Notes under the pieces: generated by a model
Seen by the model: only the letters and a program-made list of their open reading frames with translations
Told to the model about the DNA's origin: nothing
The model's database searches: none
Program-made: the position numbers and the translations under genes
Shown: positions 18,840 through 29,245 of the stretch, piece after piece
Layout of the letters: each line of letters begins with the position of its first letter
Numbering within the stretch: the stretch's first letter is position 1
NCBI GenBank assembly: GCA_024691565.1
Contig: JAILNN010000228.1
Span: forward strand, 1-41,724
From: Lachnospiraceae bacterium
GTDB lineage: Bacteria; Bacillota; Clostridia; Lachnospirales; Lachnospiraceae
Reading direction: 5' to 3'
Length of the DNA: 41,724 nucleotides

Positions 18840-20162
18840 TTAAGCAAGTTTTCCGCTCTTAGTAAGCTGAAGACTACCGCTCTTATAACTACTAGAATTA
18901 CTTACCTTATAATTAAGGGACTTTCCACTACATTTAATCTGAACTAACTCATAGTCACTTCCATAGTGGTCATCACACTTCCATAAAGGAGTTGTAACAT
19001 TAGTCGCATAATCATATTGATAAAGTGAATTATTGTAAATGAAGAAATAAATATTATTTGTATACTGAATAAACTTATCTCCATCAACATTGTATTTAAC
19101 ACTAAACTTCTTCTTTAAAAGCTTAGGTCTTTCACAAATACCCTTAACGCCCATATAAAGCCATGTCTTATTTACATAATACATTCTTGACTTAATATTC
19201 TTCCAATATTTCTTATCATACTTAGTATCACTTGGATAATTCTCATCCTCAAAATCAGAATGACCATTATTTATAAAATAATCATCACTACAAAGGAAGT
19301 TATCATGCAAAACTAAACCATATTGATCTTCCTTACTAATTGAATCAATAGCATCATCCCATGAAACATCAACATTATACCATTTTCCCTTGATATAAAT
19401 CTTATTCCATTCATGATCCATTTCATCTGAAGTAACAATAATTGAGTTGAGTCCTGCTTTATTCAAAAGAATCTTATATGCAAGTGCATAGCCCTGACAA
19501 TTACATGTGTTATAGATGAAGGCACCAGTTTCCTTTTTATAATAATAAGCATCCTTTGACGATGTGTAAGCAAGCTTCTCAACCAAGTAATCATGAAGCG
19601 CAAGAGCCTTTTCTGCCTTACCCATCTTCTTATTTATGATAGTCATAGCAGATTTTACTTCACTCTTAATAGACTTCTTATCTTTTTTAATCTTCTTAGT
19701 ATTAATGCTACCATCAGTCTTTTTATAATCATCAGCATAACTTAAGGTAATGGTGACAATAATATTTGTATTAGTATTTCTCGAAACCTTATAAGATGAG
19801 CCCGTAAAGAATAAATATGGTGTATTATTTACGATTTCTGACATCATACTTGAAAGAGAATCGTATTCTGTCTCATAATTTAAGTTGTATGCTGAAACAT
19901 CAACAGAAGATTCATACTTCTTATATGCAGCAATAATTGCCTTCTTAGCACCTGCAAAATCTGATACAGCTGCACCAGAAACCGGCTTAGCACTAGGTGC
20001 TGGTGTTGCAGTTGCTGTAGCAGCAGGTGTTGCAGTCGCCTTAGATGAAGATGTCTGTGCAGGTGTTGCTGTTGCTGCCATTGAATGCATTCCCTTACCA
20101 AAAAAAGCAAGCGAAAGAATCCAACAAAAACACGAAAACAATATAACTCTCTTAAAATTCAT
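18840..20162 (-). CDS. Secreted transglutaminase-like domain protein with Ala/Thr/Pro-rich linker
   Basis: Signal peptide; ATATPAATATATPAPSAKP linker; NTCNCQGYALAYKILLNKAG...DHEWNKIYIKGKWYNVDVSWDDA (Cys-His-Asp order of transglutaminase-like domains). Confidence 0.85.
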   Translation of the reverse strand: MNFKRVILFSCFCWILSLAFFGKGMHSMAATATPAQTSSSKATATPAATATATPAPSAKPVSGAAVSDFAGAKKAIIAAYKKYESSVDVSAYNLNYETEYDSLSSMMSEIVNNTPYLFFTGSSYKVSRNTNTNIIVTITLSYADDYKKTDGSINTKKIKKDKKSIKSEVKSAMTIINKKMGKAEKALALHDYLVEKLAYTSSKDAYYYKKETGAFIYNTCNCQGYALAYKILLNKAGLNSIIVTSDEMDHEWNKIYIKGKWYNVDVSWDDAIDSISKEDQYGLVLHDNFLCSDDYFINNGHSDFEDENYPSDTKYDKKYWKNIKSRMYYVNKTWLYMGVKGICERPKLLKKKFSVKYNVDGDKFIQYTNNIYFFIYNNSLYQYDYATNVTTPLWKCDDHYGSDYELVQIKCSGKSLNYKVSNSSSYKSGSLQLTKSGKLA

Positions 20163-20211
20163 AATAAATTCTCTCCTTTTGATATGCTATCTCAAATAAC
20201 AATAATATTCT

Positions 20212-21555
20212 TTATGCGTTTTTTGAGATTATGTAATCAACAAACTGTCTAGCTACTCTTCCAGACATTCCACCGTGATAAATCTCCCATTTATGAGCCT
20301 CTTTAAGTAGCTCTTCCTCTGAAAGTTTAATTTCAGGGTATCTCGATGCAATACCTGTAACTATTTCATAATATTCCTTCTGTGATGGTTTAAAGTAACC
20401 TATTGATACGCCAAATCTAGCCGCAAGAGAAAGTTTTTCCTGAACTGTATCCGACCTATGCAACTCATCCTCTGACATATCTGTCCTATCACTCCACATC
20501 TCCTTAATAAGATGTCTACGATTAGACGTAGCATATATTAACACATTTTCAGGCTTATTTTCAAGTCCGCCTTCAATAACAGCCTTTAAGTACTTATACT
20601 CAATTTCAAACTCTTCAAAAGATAAATCATCCATAAAAATTATGAATCTGTAATTTCTATTCTTAATCTCTGAAATAATAGAACTTAAACTCTTAAATTG
20701 ATGCTTATAAACTTCAATCATTCTAAGTCCATCATCATAATACTCGTTTAAAAGTGCCTTAACACTACTCGACTTACCAGTACCAGCATCTCCATAAAGA
20801 AGGCAGTTATTAGCAGGTTTACGATTTATGAAGGCTTCTGTATTTTGAATAAGCTTTTCTTTTTGAAGCTCATAACCAACTAAATTACTAAGTAAAATAT
20901 CATCTGTACAAGTTATTGGAGATAGAACGCTCTTACCATTTTCTACGTCGTCAACAACCCTAAATGCTTTATTAAGACCAAGTTTTCCAACACCAAACTC
21001 ATGATAAAAGTTAGTAACAACCTCATACATCTCTTCAGCTGTGCTGGTCTTCTCAATCTCAGCACTTAAGTATCTAACACTTTTACTTACACTCTTATTA
21101 TAAATCTGTTCACTCTTAACAACAGCCTTATAATCAGAAATAATACTAAAGCAATCAATCTTAAAGTAGTTTTCTAGCTTGCTAAAATCATAATCAAAAA
21201 TGCTTTTAAAATTAGCCAAATCATTTAACACAAAACGATTAACACTACCATTAAGAGCCTTATTTTTTTCAGAAACAATCGTAAATGGGTTCTCTGTAGT
21301 AGCGAGTATATAACTTATGTAATTATGCCAAAGATTCCCATCAAATCCATATTTAGTGGAGATATCAAGAAGGGAATGGATAACACTGTAAATCTCGGAA
21401 ATCATTCCACTATCATTATAAGAATTTAATCCACCATCTAGTTTAGTGTAATTATGAATATTGTCAAATTTGCGAATAATTTCAGACAATTTTATTAAGA
21501 TTGAATCTTCAGCTATATTCTTAAATACAATAAGTCTGTCTATATTACGATACAT
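20212..21555 (-). CDS. DUF815-family AAA ATPase
   Basis: [21 protein letters not shown] Walker [15 protein letters not shown] Walker B-like, [14 protein letters not shown]. Confidence 0.87.
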   Translation of the reverse strand: MYRNIDRLIVFKNIAEDSILIKLSEIIRKFDNIHNYTKLDGGLNSYNDSGMISEIYSVIHSLLDISTKYGFDGNLWHNYISYILATTENPFTIVSEKNKALNGSVNRFVLNDLANFKSIFDYDFSKLENYFKIDCFSIISDYKAVVKSEQIYNKSVSKSVRYLSAEIEKTSTAEEMYEVVTNFYHEFGVGKLGLNKAFRVVDDVENGKSVLSPITCTDDILLSNLVGYELQKEKLIQNTEAFINRKPANNCLLYGDAGTGKSSSVKALLNEYYDDGLRMIEVYKHQFKSLSSIISEIKNRNYRFIIFMDDLSFEEFEIEYKYLKAVIEGGLENKPENVLIYATSNRRHLIKEMWSDRTDMSEDELHRSDTVQEKLSLAARFGVSIGYFKPSQKEYYEIVTGIASRYPEIKLSEEELLKEAHKWEIYHGGMSGRVARQFVDYIISKNA

Positions 21556-21574
21556 AATAACCCTCCATTTACAA

Positions 21575-23347
21575 TTACATCTGCTCAGGGATAGTTAAAC
21601 CAAGTAAATCTAGTCCATTTTCTATTAGTTTTAAACAAAGCTTACTAAGATTGATCCATGAAGCTCTCTCATCTTCATTCTCATTAGTAACAATCTTATT
21701 ATCATGATAGAAGCCATTAAAGCTCTCAGATAATTCATATAAATACTGACAAATCTTATGCGGTGCATAGTTTTCAGCAGCATCCTCAAAAGCTTCTGTC
21801 CACTTAACAATACTAAGTGAAACATTCTTTTCAGCCTCATTACCTGTTGAAACAATTTTCTCATCAGCTGGTAAAATATTAAGTTCTTCTGCCTTTCTTA
21901 AAAGAGATTTAATACGAACAGCAGTATAAAGAATATATGGGCCTGTATTTCCTTCAAATGATGTAAATCTATCTAAATCAAATACATAGTCCTTAGATGC
22001 CTGATTAGAAAGATCACCATACTTAATAGCTGCAAGACCAATAATCTTAGCAGTCTCCTTAATCAAGGCCTCATCCATATCTCTATCAGCCATCTTTTCT
22101 TCTACAGACTCTTCAACCTCCTGAATAAGCTTTTCAAGACGAAGAACACCACCATCTCTTGTCTTAAATGGCTTACCATCCTTTCCATTCATTGTTCCAA
22201 ATCCAACAAACTTCAAGGTAACATCATCACCAATAATCTTAGTCTTTCTAGCACATCTAAATACCTGCTCAAAGTAAAGAGACTGTCTCTTATCAACAAC
22301 ATAGACAATTCTATTTGGATTAAAAAGCTTCCTTCTCTCAACAATTGTTGCAAGGTCAGTTGTATTATAAAGTGTAGCACCATTTGACTTAAGAATCATA
22401 CAAGGTGGAATTGTCTGAGTATCAGTTTCCTCCTGAACATCAACAACAAGAGCACCCTGATCAATATGGGCATATCCACCTTCCTTCATATCATGAATCA
22501 TATCAGGAATATATTCCTGCGCATCTGACTCCTTCTTCCATAAATCAAAGCTAACATTTAACTTTGTATAAATAACCTTTAAGTCAGCAACAGAAACATC
22601 AATAATATGCTGCCAAATAGCCCTATATCCTCTTCTTCCACTCTGAAGCTCCTGAGTAGCAGTCTGAGCAAGAGCTTTATAGTCCTCATGTTCTTTTGAA
22701 TAGGCATTCGCATAAGGATAAATTTCCTCTAAATCGCTCATTGTAAAAGGTGCTTCCTCTGGATATTCACCCTCATAAGACTCATCAAAATAAACTAAAT
22801 CAGGCTGTCTCTTATGAAGCTCTGTAATAATAAGTCCAATCTGAAGTCCCCAATCGCCAAGATGAACATCACCAACGACATTATGACCTTTATATTTTAA
22901 AATTCTCTTTAAGCTTTCTCCAATGATTGCAGAACGAAGATGGCCTACATGGAGCGGCTTTGCAACATTAGCTCCGCCATAATCAATAACAATGGTATCC
23001 GGAGTAGCTGACTTCTCGATACCAAGGTTCTCATCCTCATTCATAGAATTAAGATATTCAACTAAATATGAAGGACTAACCTTAATATTAATAAAACCAG
23101 GCTTTACAGACTGAATATCTTCAAAGCACTCAGCATTAACACCCTCTGTAACAACCTTAACAACATCATCAGCAATCATAAAAGGTGCCTTATGATATTC
23201 CTTTGCAGCTGAAAGCGCACCATTACACTGAAATTCACAAAGGTCTGGTCTGTCAGAAATCTTAACCTTACCATACTCACTATTGTATCCAGCTGTTTCA
23301 AATGCCTTCTTGATTATACCTTCAATATTATTAATAAATGAATTCAT
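21575..23347 (-). CDS. argS: Arginyl-tRNA synthetase
   Basis: [27 protein letters not shown] (HIGH motif), C-terminal DALR-like anticodon-binding region. Likely start MNSFIN at 23347. Confidence 0.96.
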   Translation of the reverse strand: MNSFINNIEGIIKKAFETAGYNSEYGKVKISDRPDLCEFQCNGALSAAKEYHKAPFMIADDVVKVVTEGVNAECFEDIQSVKPGFINIKVSPSYLVEYLNSMNEDENLGIEKSATPDTIVIDYGGANVAKPLHVGHLRSAIIGESLKRILKYKGHNVVGDVHLGDWGLQIGLIITELHKRQPDLVYFDESYEGEYPEEAPFTMSDLEEIYPYANAYSKEHEDYKALAQTATQELQSGRRGYRAIWQHIIDVSVADLKVIYTKLNVSFDLWKKESDAQEYIPDMIHDMKEGGYAHIDQGALVVDVQEETDTQTIPPCMILKSNGATLYNTTDLATIVERRKLFNPNRIVYVVDKRQSLYFEQVFRCARKTKIIGDDVTLKFVGFGTMNGKDGKPFKTRDGGVLRLEKLIQEVEESVEEKMADRDMDEALIKETAKIIGLAAIKYGDLSNQASKDYVFDLDRFTSFEGNTGPYILYTAVRIKSLLRKAEELNILPADEKIVSTGNEAEKNVSLSIVKWTEAFEDAAENYAPHKICQYLYELSESFNGFYHDNKIVTNENEDERASWINLSKLCLKLIENGLDLLGLTIPEQM

Positions 23348-23369
23348 AAAAACTTCTCCTGTCAAAAAA

Positions 23370-24692
23370 TTAATACAACTTATCGATTATTTCAAAATAG
23401 TTCTCAAATGTCTTTTTGCAACAATCGGCATTCTGAATTATTATATTACCTCTTTTTAGTCCGGTCAAGGTAAAAGACATTGCAACCCTGTGATCGTCGA
23501 ATGTATCCAGTTTCACCAAAGAATCATCAAAATCCTCCTTAGGATATACAATAAAAGAATCCTCAGTACAAGCACATTCAACTCCAAGTGCCCTTAGATT
23601 AGTAATAATTACATTTAACCTGTCAGACTCCTGTTTCCTAATATGACCAATATTATATATTTCTACACTCTCACTCGCAAAAGGAGCAATTGCAGCAATT
23701 GTAAGTGCTTGATCTGAGAAATCCTGGAAATCAGCTCTAATACCCTTAAGCCTTCCCTCAGGTCCAGTAATACTAAGCGAATCTCCCCACTCTAATTTAC
23801 AACCCATCTTTTCTAAAACTTCTAAAAACTTCATATCTCCCTGAAGTGAGTCCCTACGCACAAAAGAGACTGTTGTCTTTAGATTGCAAAGAGCGGCAAT
23901 TCCATAAAAATAGCAAGCAGCAGATATATCTGGTTCTATAATATAATCCTGTGCAGAGTATGAACCTCCACTGATTTCATAAAGATTCTCATTAATCTCT
24001 TTAATCTCGCCACTAAAACCAAATTGAACCATCATCTGCTCAGTCATCCTAACATAAGACTTAGCCTTACGATTTCCAGTTAGTTTAATCCTTACATTTT
24101 TGTATTTAAGTGGAAGAACCATAAGACATGCACTTAAGAACTGACTACTTCTATCAATATTTAATTCTATTTCAATTTCGTCATCCACTCTTAACCCTTC
24201 TCCATTAATCACAACAGGAAAAGAGAGATTCTCTCCTTCACGATTTATACTGCATCCAATTGATTCTAATGCACTGTATAACTCATCCATCGGTCTTTTT
24301 GCCATCTGCTCAGTTGAAGAAAGTCTAATATCAGAACTTCCAAGAGCACAAAACGCAGTTAGAAATCTCGCAGCAGTACCTGCAGAACCAACAAAAATTT
24401 CTAAATCCTTCTTTAAGGCTTCGCCATCTAATTCAAGCGCAGGAATTCTACCACCTTCACCCTTAATCCTAACCACATTGTTTTCTTCATCAATATTAAC
24501 TAAAAAGCCAAGACGAATAAGTGAATCCATAAAAACTCTGGAATCATTGCTAAAAAGAACTCCACAAAGAACACTCTCACCTTCTGCCAATGCAGAAAGA
24601 AGCAAAGCCCTATTTGTTATACTTTTAGAACCAGGGACCGAAACAACAATTTCCTCAGTTCTATTTAATTTTTTTACTAAATAATCACTCAA
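23370..24692 (-). CDS. aroA: 3-phosphoshikimate 1-carboxyvinyltransferase (EPSP synthase)
   Basis: VPGSKSITNRALLLSALAEGES; GSAGTAARFLTAF; QESDRLNVI; FDDHRVAMSFTLTG. Confidence 0.95.
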   Translation of the reverse strand: MSDYLVKKLNRTEEIVVSVPGSKSITNRALLLSALAEGESVLCGVLFSNDSRVFMDSLIRLGFLVNIDEENNVVRIKGEGGRIPALELDGEALKKDLEIFVGSAGTAARFLTAFCALGSSDIRLSSTEQMAKRPMDELYSALESIGCSINREGENLSFPVVINGEGLRVDDEIEIELNIDRSSQFLSACLMVLPLKYKNVRIKLTGNRKAKSYVRMTEQMMVQFGFSGEIKEINENLYEISGGSYSAQDYIIEPDISAACYFYGIAALCNLKTTVSFVRRDSLQGDMKFLEVLEKMGCKLEWGDSLSITGPEGRLKGIRADFQDFSDQALTIAAIAPFASESVEIYNIGHIRKQESDRLNVIITNLRALGVECACTEDSFIVYPKEDFDDSLVKLDTFDDHRVAMSFTLTGLKRGNIIIQNADCCKKTFENYFEIIDKLY

Positions 24693-25276
24693 AACTTAAA
24701 AACCTTTCTAATTGACTCAGATTTATAACCTTTTCTATATAGTTTAGCCATTATTTTCTGTTTTTCTTCATAGGAAAATTCATAATCATCATCATATTTT
24801 TTTAATATCTTATCCAAATCTTTCTTAACAGCATTTTCTTCAGAATCCGAATCCTCAAAGAGAGACGAAATAATATCTTCTGGAATAAACCTTTTTAACA
24901 AATCTTGACGAATTCGCATCTGACTTTTTTTATCTTTATGTAGCTCATAAAAATGCTTTGCATATCTTTCATCATCAATATAATGAAAATGCTTAACATA
25001 TTCAACTGCAGCCAAAATGGACTCTTCTTTAAATTCCTTTTTTTCAAGATTTTTAACGAGTTGCCCCTCTGTTTTATCTCCATAATTTAAGTATCTCATA
25101 GCAGCAATTATTGCTTCTTTATCTTCCTTTTCATAAAAGGATAAATCAGTTATTGAAAATCTACCATCATCCTCTTCGACTTCTTCTTCACTAAAATCAA
25201 AATCTTCATCATCTTCATAGCTTTTGATGATTTCATCTTTAAAATCTTCAATTCTAAATTCTTTAGGCATATTCAC
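24689..25276 (-). CDS. recX: Recombination regulator RecX
   Basis: RecX-like helical repeats (YIDDERYAKHFYELHKDKKSQMRIRQDLLKRFI); located directly downstream of recA; overlaps aroA by 4 bp. Confidence 0.85.
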   Translation of the reverse strand: MNMPKEFRIEDFKDEIIKSYEDDEDFDFSEEEVEEDDGRFSITDLSFYEKEDKEAIIAAMRYLNYGDKTEGQLVKNLEKKEFKEESILAAVEYVKHFHYIDDERYAKHFYELHKDKKSQMRIRQDLLKRFIPEDIISSLFEDSDSEENAVKKDLDKILKKYDDDYEFSYEEKQKIMAKLYRKGYKSESIRKVFKF

Positions 25277-25302
25277 CTCTTTTTTTATAACTCTTACTTA
25301 GT

Positions 25303-25345
25303 TAAAAATCCGGTGAAATTGCAAACATAATGAAATCTCACCGGA
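25303..25345 (-). terminator. Terminator-like hairpin between recA and recX
   Basis: Minus strand TCCGGTGA ... TCACCGGA (25345-25309) followed by TTTTTAAC. Confidence 0.7.
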
Positions 25346-25393
25346 CTATTTTTAAATTGTATTATCGAATTCAAAATCTTTTATTAACTTAAA

Positions 25394-26506
25394 TTATTTA
25401 ATTTCATCGGCAGGAATACCCTCATCTGCCTTCTTCTTAGACTTTTTTTCTGAAGCCTTCTTAGTAGCTGCATCTTCTTCAGCATTATCAGCATCTTCAG
25501 CATTTTCACCAAAAAGCTTCTCTCTAATCTTACTTTGAACCTCTTCATAAAGAGCCTCATTTTCCTTGAGGAAAAGCTTAACATTTTCTCTACCCTGGCC
25601 GATTCTCTCGCCATTATATGAATACCAAGCACCTGACTTATTGATAATATCAAAATCAGCAGCGATATCAAGCACTTCTCCTACCTTTGAGATACCCTCA
25701 CCATAGACAATATCTACTTCAGCCTCTCTAAATGGAGATGCAACCTTATTCTTAACAACCTTAATTCTTACTCTATTACCAACAACGTCGCCATCTTTCT
25801 TAATCTGCTCACCACGTCTAACTTCAAGTCTTATTGTAGAATAGAACTTCAAAGCACGACCACCGGTTGTTGTTTCAGGATTTCCAAAGACAATACCAAT
25901 CTTCTCACGAAGCTGATTGATAAAGATAACTGTACAACTTGTCTTACCAATAATACCTGTAAGTTTTCTTAAAGCCTGAGACATAAGTCTAGCCTGAAGA
26001 CCCATATGAGAATCACCCATATCTCCTTCGATTTCAGCCTTAGGAACAAGTGCTGCAACAGAGTCAACAACGACAATATCGATAGCACCAGATCTAACCA
26101 TTGTCTCAGTAATTTCCATAGCCTGTTCACCAGTATCTGGCTGTGAAATATAAAGATTATCTACATCAACACCAATCCTCTTTGCATAAGCAGGGTCAAG
26201 AGCATGCTCAGCATCGATGAAACCAGCGATACCACCGAGTTTCTGAACCTCTGCAATCATATGAAGAGCAACTGTTGTCTTACCACCTGACTCAGGTCCG
26301 TAAATCTCAATAATTCTTCCCTTAGGAATACCACCAACTCCTAAAGCTCTATCAAGCCCAAGAGATCCTGATGGGAATGTTTCAACATTCATATGAGCAT
26401 TATCGCCCATCTTCATAACAGAACCCTTACCATAAGCCTTCTCAATCTGTGAAATAGCAGATTCGAGAGCCTTTCTTTTATTTTCATCCATCTCATATTT
26501 TGCCAT
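25394..26506 (-). CDS. recA: Recombinase A
   Basis: [59 protein letters not shown]. Confidence 0.98.
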   Translation of the reverse strand: MAKYEMDENKRKALESAISQIEKAYGKGSVMKMGDNAHMNVETFPSGSLGLDRALGVGGIPKGRIIEIYGPESGGKTTVALHMIAEVQKLGGIAGFIDAEHALDPAYAKRIGVDVDNLYISQPDTGEQAMEITETMVRSGAIDIVVVDSVAALVPKAEIEGDMGDSHMGLQARLMSQALRKLTGIIGKTSCTVIFINQLREKIGIVFGNPETTTGGRALKFYSTIRLEVRRGEQIKKDGDVVGNRVRIKVVKNKVASPFREAEVDIVYGEGISKVGEVLDIAADFDIINKSGAWYSYNGERIGQGRENVKLFLKENEALYEEVQSKIREKLFGENAEDADNAEEDAATKKASEKKSKKKADEGIPADEIK

Positions 26507-26669
26507 AATAATATAATCCTCTTTTCTTTTATATAGTTATTTTTCTAAACCTTAAACATCAAAATAAAAACTATTCTAATTAGTATTATTCTTAATAAAT
26601 ACAATCCTATGGAATAGTAATTTGAAACACAAAAACATGTGTATATAAAAACAAGTAACAAAAAGATTA

Positions 26670-26746
26670 ACAGATATATAATTCGGGAAAAATTATAGAT
26701 AAAAAATATCATAATTTTTCAAAAAAATCAAGACTTAAATATCTGT
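26670..26746. repeat. Nested inverted repeats downstream of the DUF1653 gene (possible terminator/structured element)
   Basis: Outer ACAGATAT (26670-26677)/ATATCTGT (26739-26746) encloses GAAAAATTAT-a-GATA / TATC-ATAATTTTTC (26687-26720). Confidence 0.65.
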
Positions 26747-26748
26747 AA

Positions 26749-27408
26749 TTAACTTCTTAGTCGTCTTCCATCAAAATGTTCTCTCGCATTTAAAAAACTT
26801 AGAATATGACTAATATTATCATCCAAATCTTCGCCTGCAAGCTTGATATCAAGACTAAGAGCCATACTAACAACAGTTTGTTCGTCAAGATACTTTCTAT
26901 ACTTTCTAATAATCTCCTTCTTTTCCTTAGGAGAAGATGCATCTAAAAATGTCATTAAAACATCCTTTAAATCAACTGTAGTTATTTCTTTACTCTCATC
27001 CTTAATACTAGTAACTATGGAACTCTTATCTTCACTAACTTCCAAATTAGAATTACTTACGTTAACTTCTGATTTAACTTCAGAGTAATCCTCTTTAGTT
27101 TTATTTTTTTCACCCTCTTTAATAAATTCAGCTGAAACATAACGAAGCTTTAAGTTCTTATCGTATTTAACTCTCTGAAATCGATATTTCTGACCTGTCA
27201 CATTATCTTTAGAAGAAAACCTTTCTTCTTCTAATTCTCCCATAAAATCCTTGAGTGTTCTAACCCAGGTTGAAAAAGGAGGATAAAGATTTTCATAAAC
27301 CACGACCGGTTCCGTAGTTTCACAGTCAGAAGCTACAGTAATTACCTTGTAAAGCTTACCCTTGAAATGCAAATATAAATCATTTGGCTTTGGATTAACT
27401 CTCTTCAT
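26749..27408 (-). CDS. DUF1653 domain-containing protein
   Basis: N-terminal LYLHFKGKLYKVITVASDCETTEPVVVYENLYPPFSTWVRTLKDFMGEL. Confidence 0.8.
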   Translation of the reverse strand: MKRVNPKPNDLYLHFKGKLYKVITVASDCETTEPVVVYENLYPPFSTWVRTLKDFMGELEEERFSSKDNVTGQKYRFQRVKYDKNLKLRYVSAEFIKEGEKNKTKEDYSEVKSEVNVSNSNLEVSEDKSSIVTSIKDESKEITTVDLKDVLMTFLDASSPKEKKEIIRKYRKYLDEQTVVSMALSLDIKLAGEDLDDNISHILSFLNAREHFDGRRLRS

Positions 27409-27409
27409 A

Positions 27410-28816
27410 TTATTCCTCTTCTTTTAACATATCCCTAATTTTCATTATTATTGCAGCCTCAAGACGTTTCTTCTGAATTCCACAAGCAACATCATAGGAG
27501 TCTAAAATATCGCCATTGAAATTATAATTATTTGCATTACAACCACCGCTACAATAATACTTTGCCCAACATTTCTGACACTTAGGTTTTGAATAAACAT
27601 GTGCCTTTGAAAAGACCTTTTTAATATCTTCATCAAATGTATTATCAAGAATATTACCCATAAGGAATTCTTTCTTACCAACAAATTGATGACAAGGATA
27701 GATTTCTCCGTCTGGAGTAACACATACATATTCATTACCACTTCCACAACCACGAAGACGCTTAATAATACAAGGTCCCTGATCTAAGTCAATCATAAAG
27801 TGGAAGAAATTAATAAATTTTCCACCTTCCTTGATAGCTGTAATCTCATCCATAAGACGATCATACTCTTCATTAATTCTATCTAAATCCTTTTCAGTAA
27901 TAGCATAATCCATGCTAGGATCTTCCATTACAGGCTCAACAGAAATCTGGTCAAAACCTTCGTTGTAAAGTGATAAAATATCATTAGCAAAATCTAAATT
28001 ATTTCTTGTATAAGTTCCACGAACATAATACTCTTTATCGCCACGTTTCTCAACGAGCTTCTTAAAATTCTTTATAATAATATCATATGAACCCTTTCCA
28101 TTTGGAAGTGGTCTCATATTATCATTAACTTCTTTTCTACCATCGATTGAGAGAACTACATTATCCATGTTTTCATTAATATAATCAATTTTCTCATCAT
28201 TCAAAAGTAAACCATTTGTAGTAATTGTGAAACGGAAATTCTTTCCATATTCCTTTTCCTTTGAACGCGCATATTCCACTACCTGTTTAACAACCTCAAA
28301 GTTCATAAGTGGTTCGCCACCAAAGAAATCAACATCCAAATTAGGACGATTAGGACTTCTTTCTAAAAGGAAATCAATTGCAGCCTTACCAATTTCATAA
28401 GACATTAATTTTCTTCCAGTCCCAAAATCTCCAGTAGATGCAAAACAATACTTACATCTCATATTACAATCATGTGAAATATTTAGACATAAAGACTTAA
28501 TTGGAGAATCAACTGCTGTATTAGCATATTTTTCATATTGATCTTTTGAGAAAAGTAAATCTTCTGCTGCAAGACCTCTAACTTCTTCGAAAGACTCACA
28601 AATTTCTTCTCTAGTATACTTATCCTTAAACTGTTCTATTATTTCTTCTGGACATGTACTGCCCTCTTTAGCCATAGGTGCATCTGAACCCATCTCCTGA
28701 AAATATGGTTCGATTGCATCAATAATATCATAGGTAACATCATCTATTAAATGTACGCCGCCATTGTTAACATCTAATAAGATATTTAAATCCCTTGCTT
28801 TAAACTTGTGTATCAA
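27410..28816 (-). CDS. scfB: SCIFF peptide thioether maturase (radical SAM, SPASM/twitch-type C-terminus)
   Basis: NISHDCNMRCKYCFASTGDF (CxxxCxxC), FFGGEPLMN, C-terminal Cys-rich CGSGNEYVCVTPDGEIYPCHQFVG...CQKCWAKYYCSGGCNANN; N-terminus IHKFKARDLNILLDVNNGGVHLIDDVTYDII; next to the SCIFF precursor. Confidence 0.93.
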   Translation of the reverse strand: MIHKFKARDLNILLDVNNGGVHLIDDVTYDIIDAIEPYFQEMGSDAPMAKEGSTCPEEIIEQFKDKYTREEICESFEEVRGLAAEDLLFSKDQYEKYANTAVDSPIKSLCLNISHDCNMRCKYCFASTGDFGTGRKLMSYEIGKAAIDFLLERSPNRPNLDVDFFGGEPLMNFEVVKQVVEYARSKEKEYGKNFRFTITTNGLLLNDEKIDYINENMDNVVLSIDGRKEVNDNMRPLPNGKGSYDIIIKNFKKLVEKRGDKEYYVRGTYTRNNLDFANDILSLYNEGFDQISVEPVMEDPSMDYAITEKDLDRINEEYDRLMDEITAIKEGGKFINFFHFMIDLDQGPCIIKRLRGCGSGNEYVCVTPDGEIYPCHQFVGKKEFLMGNILDNTFDEDIKKVFSKAHVYSKPKCQKCWAKYYCSGGCNANNYNFNGDILDSYDVACGIQKKRLEAAIIMKIRDMLKEEE

Positions 28817-28847
28817 CTAACAATACCCCTCTTCCTGTTTTTAAATG

Positions 28848-28903
28848 AAAAAGGCTGTAACACATCACAAACAAAATAGTTTGCTGGATATGTAACAACC
28901 TTT
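28848..28903 (-). terminator. Terminator-like hairpin between SCIFF precursor and maturase
   Basis: Minus strand AAAGGTTGTTACATA (28903-28889) pairs with TGTGTTACAGCCTTT (28864-28850), 14/15 positions incl. G-U; inner CAAAC/GTTTG stem; followed by U-rich tail. Confidence 0.7.
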
Positions 28904-28936
28904 AAGAGACTCACACTCGGAGCCTTCACGTCAAAA

Positions 28937-29086
28937 TTAGTCCTCAGATGCTCTCTTGCATTCCTGATTACCGACAGTACAAGAAGTCTTGCAAGCTGAC
29001 TGGCAAGAAGCCTGACACTTACCGCATCCACCCTTAATTGCAGATTTAGCAAGATTTGCTTTGTTAATTGTTCTAATATGTTTCAT
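28937..29086 (-). CDS. scfA: SCIFF RiPP precursor peptide (six cysteines in forty-five), 49 aa
   Basis: Manual translation: MKHIRTINKANLAKSAIKGGCGKCQASCQSACKTSCTVGNQECKRASED*; six Cys; AGGAGG Shine-Dalgarno; adjacent to its maturase. Absent from supplied ORF track (minimum reported length ~60 aa). Confidence 0.96.
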   Translation of the reverse strand: MKHIRTINKANLAKSAIKGGCGKCQASCQSACKTSCTVGNQECKRASED

Positions 29087-29186
29087 GATAGCCTCCTAAT
29101 AAATGTAGTCATCAGTTAAAAAAACCGAATGCCTCGCTTAATCCATATTAGTTTATCATAAGCAATATAAAAAAACAAGCAATTGT

Positions 29187-29215
29187 TTGACGCTAAATTA
29201 ATCTTCTGTTATCAT
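29187..29215 (+). promoter_or_regulatory. Predicted sigma-A promoter for the patatin/AAA+ pair
   Basis: TTGACG (29187-29192), 17-nt spacer, TATCAT (29210-29215), then AGGAGG upstream of the ATG at 29246. Confidence 0.6.
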
Positions 29216-29245
29216 TATTATATCTTTATTTACAGGAGGTAAAAA

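Noticed and set aside
20189-20229. 8-bp inverted repeat ATCTCAAA/TTTGAGAT around the DUF815 stop codon
   Set aside because: Short AT-rich stem with a long loop and no U-tract; could easily arise by chance.
26507-26748. Searched by eye for a Firmicutes LexA/DinR box (GAACNNNNGTTC) upstream of recA
   Set aside because: No convincing match found; only unrelated AT-rich palindromes. A motif scan with a clade-specific matrix would be needed before claiming absence of SOS control.
28813-29052. 79-aa minus-strand ORF (MLNLQLRVDAVSVRLLASQ...)
   Set aside because: Out of frame with the SCIFF precursor that occupies the same DNA and has a strong RBS and family match; no recognisable domain.
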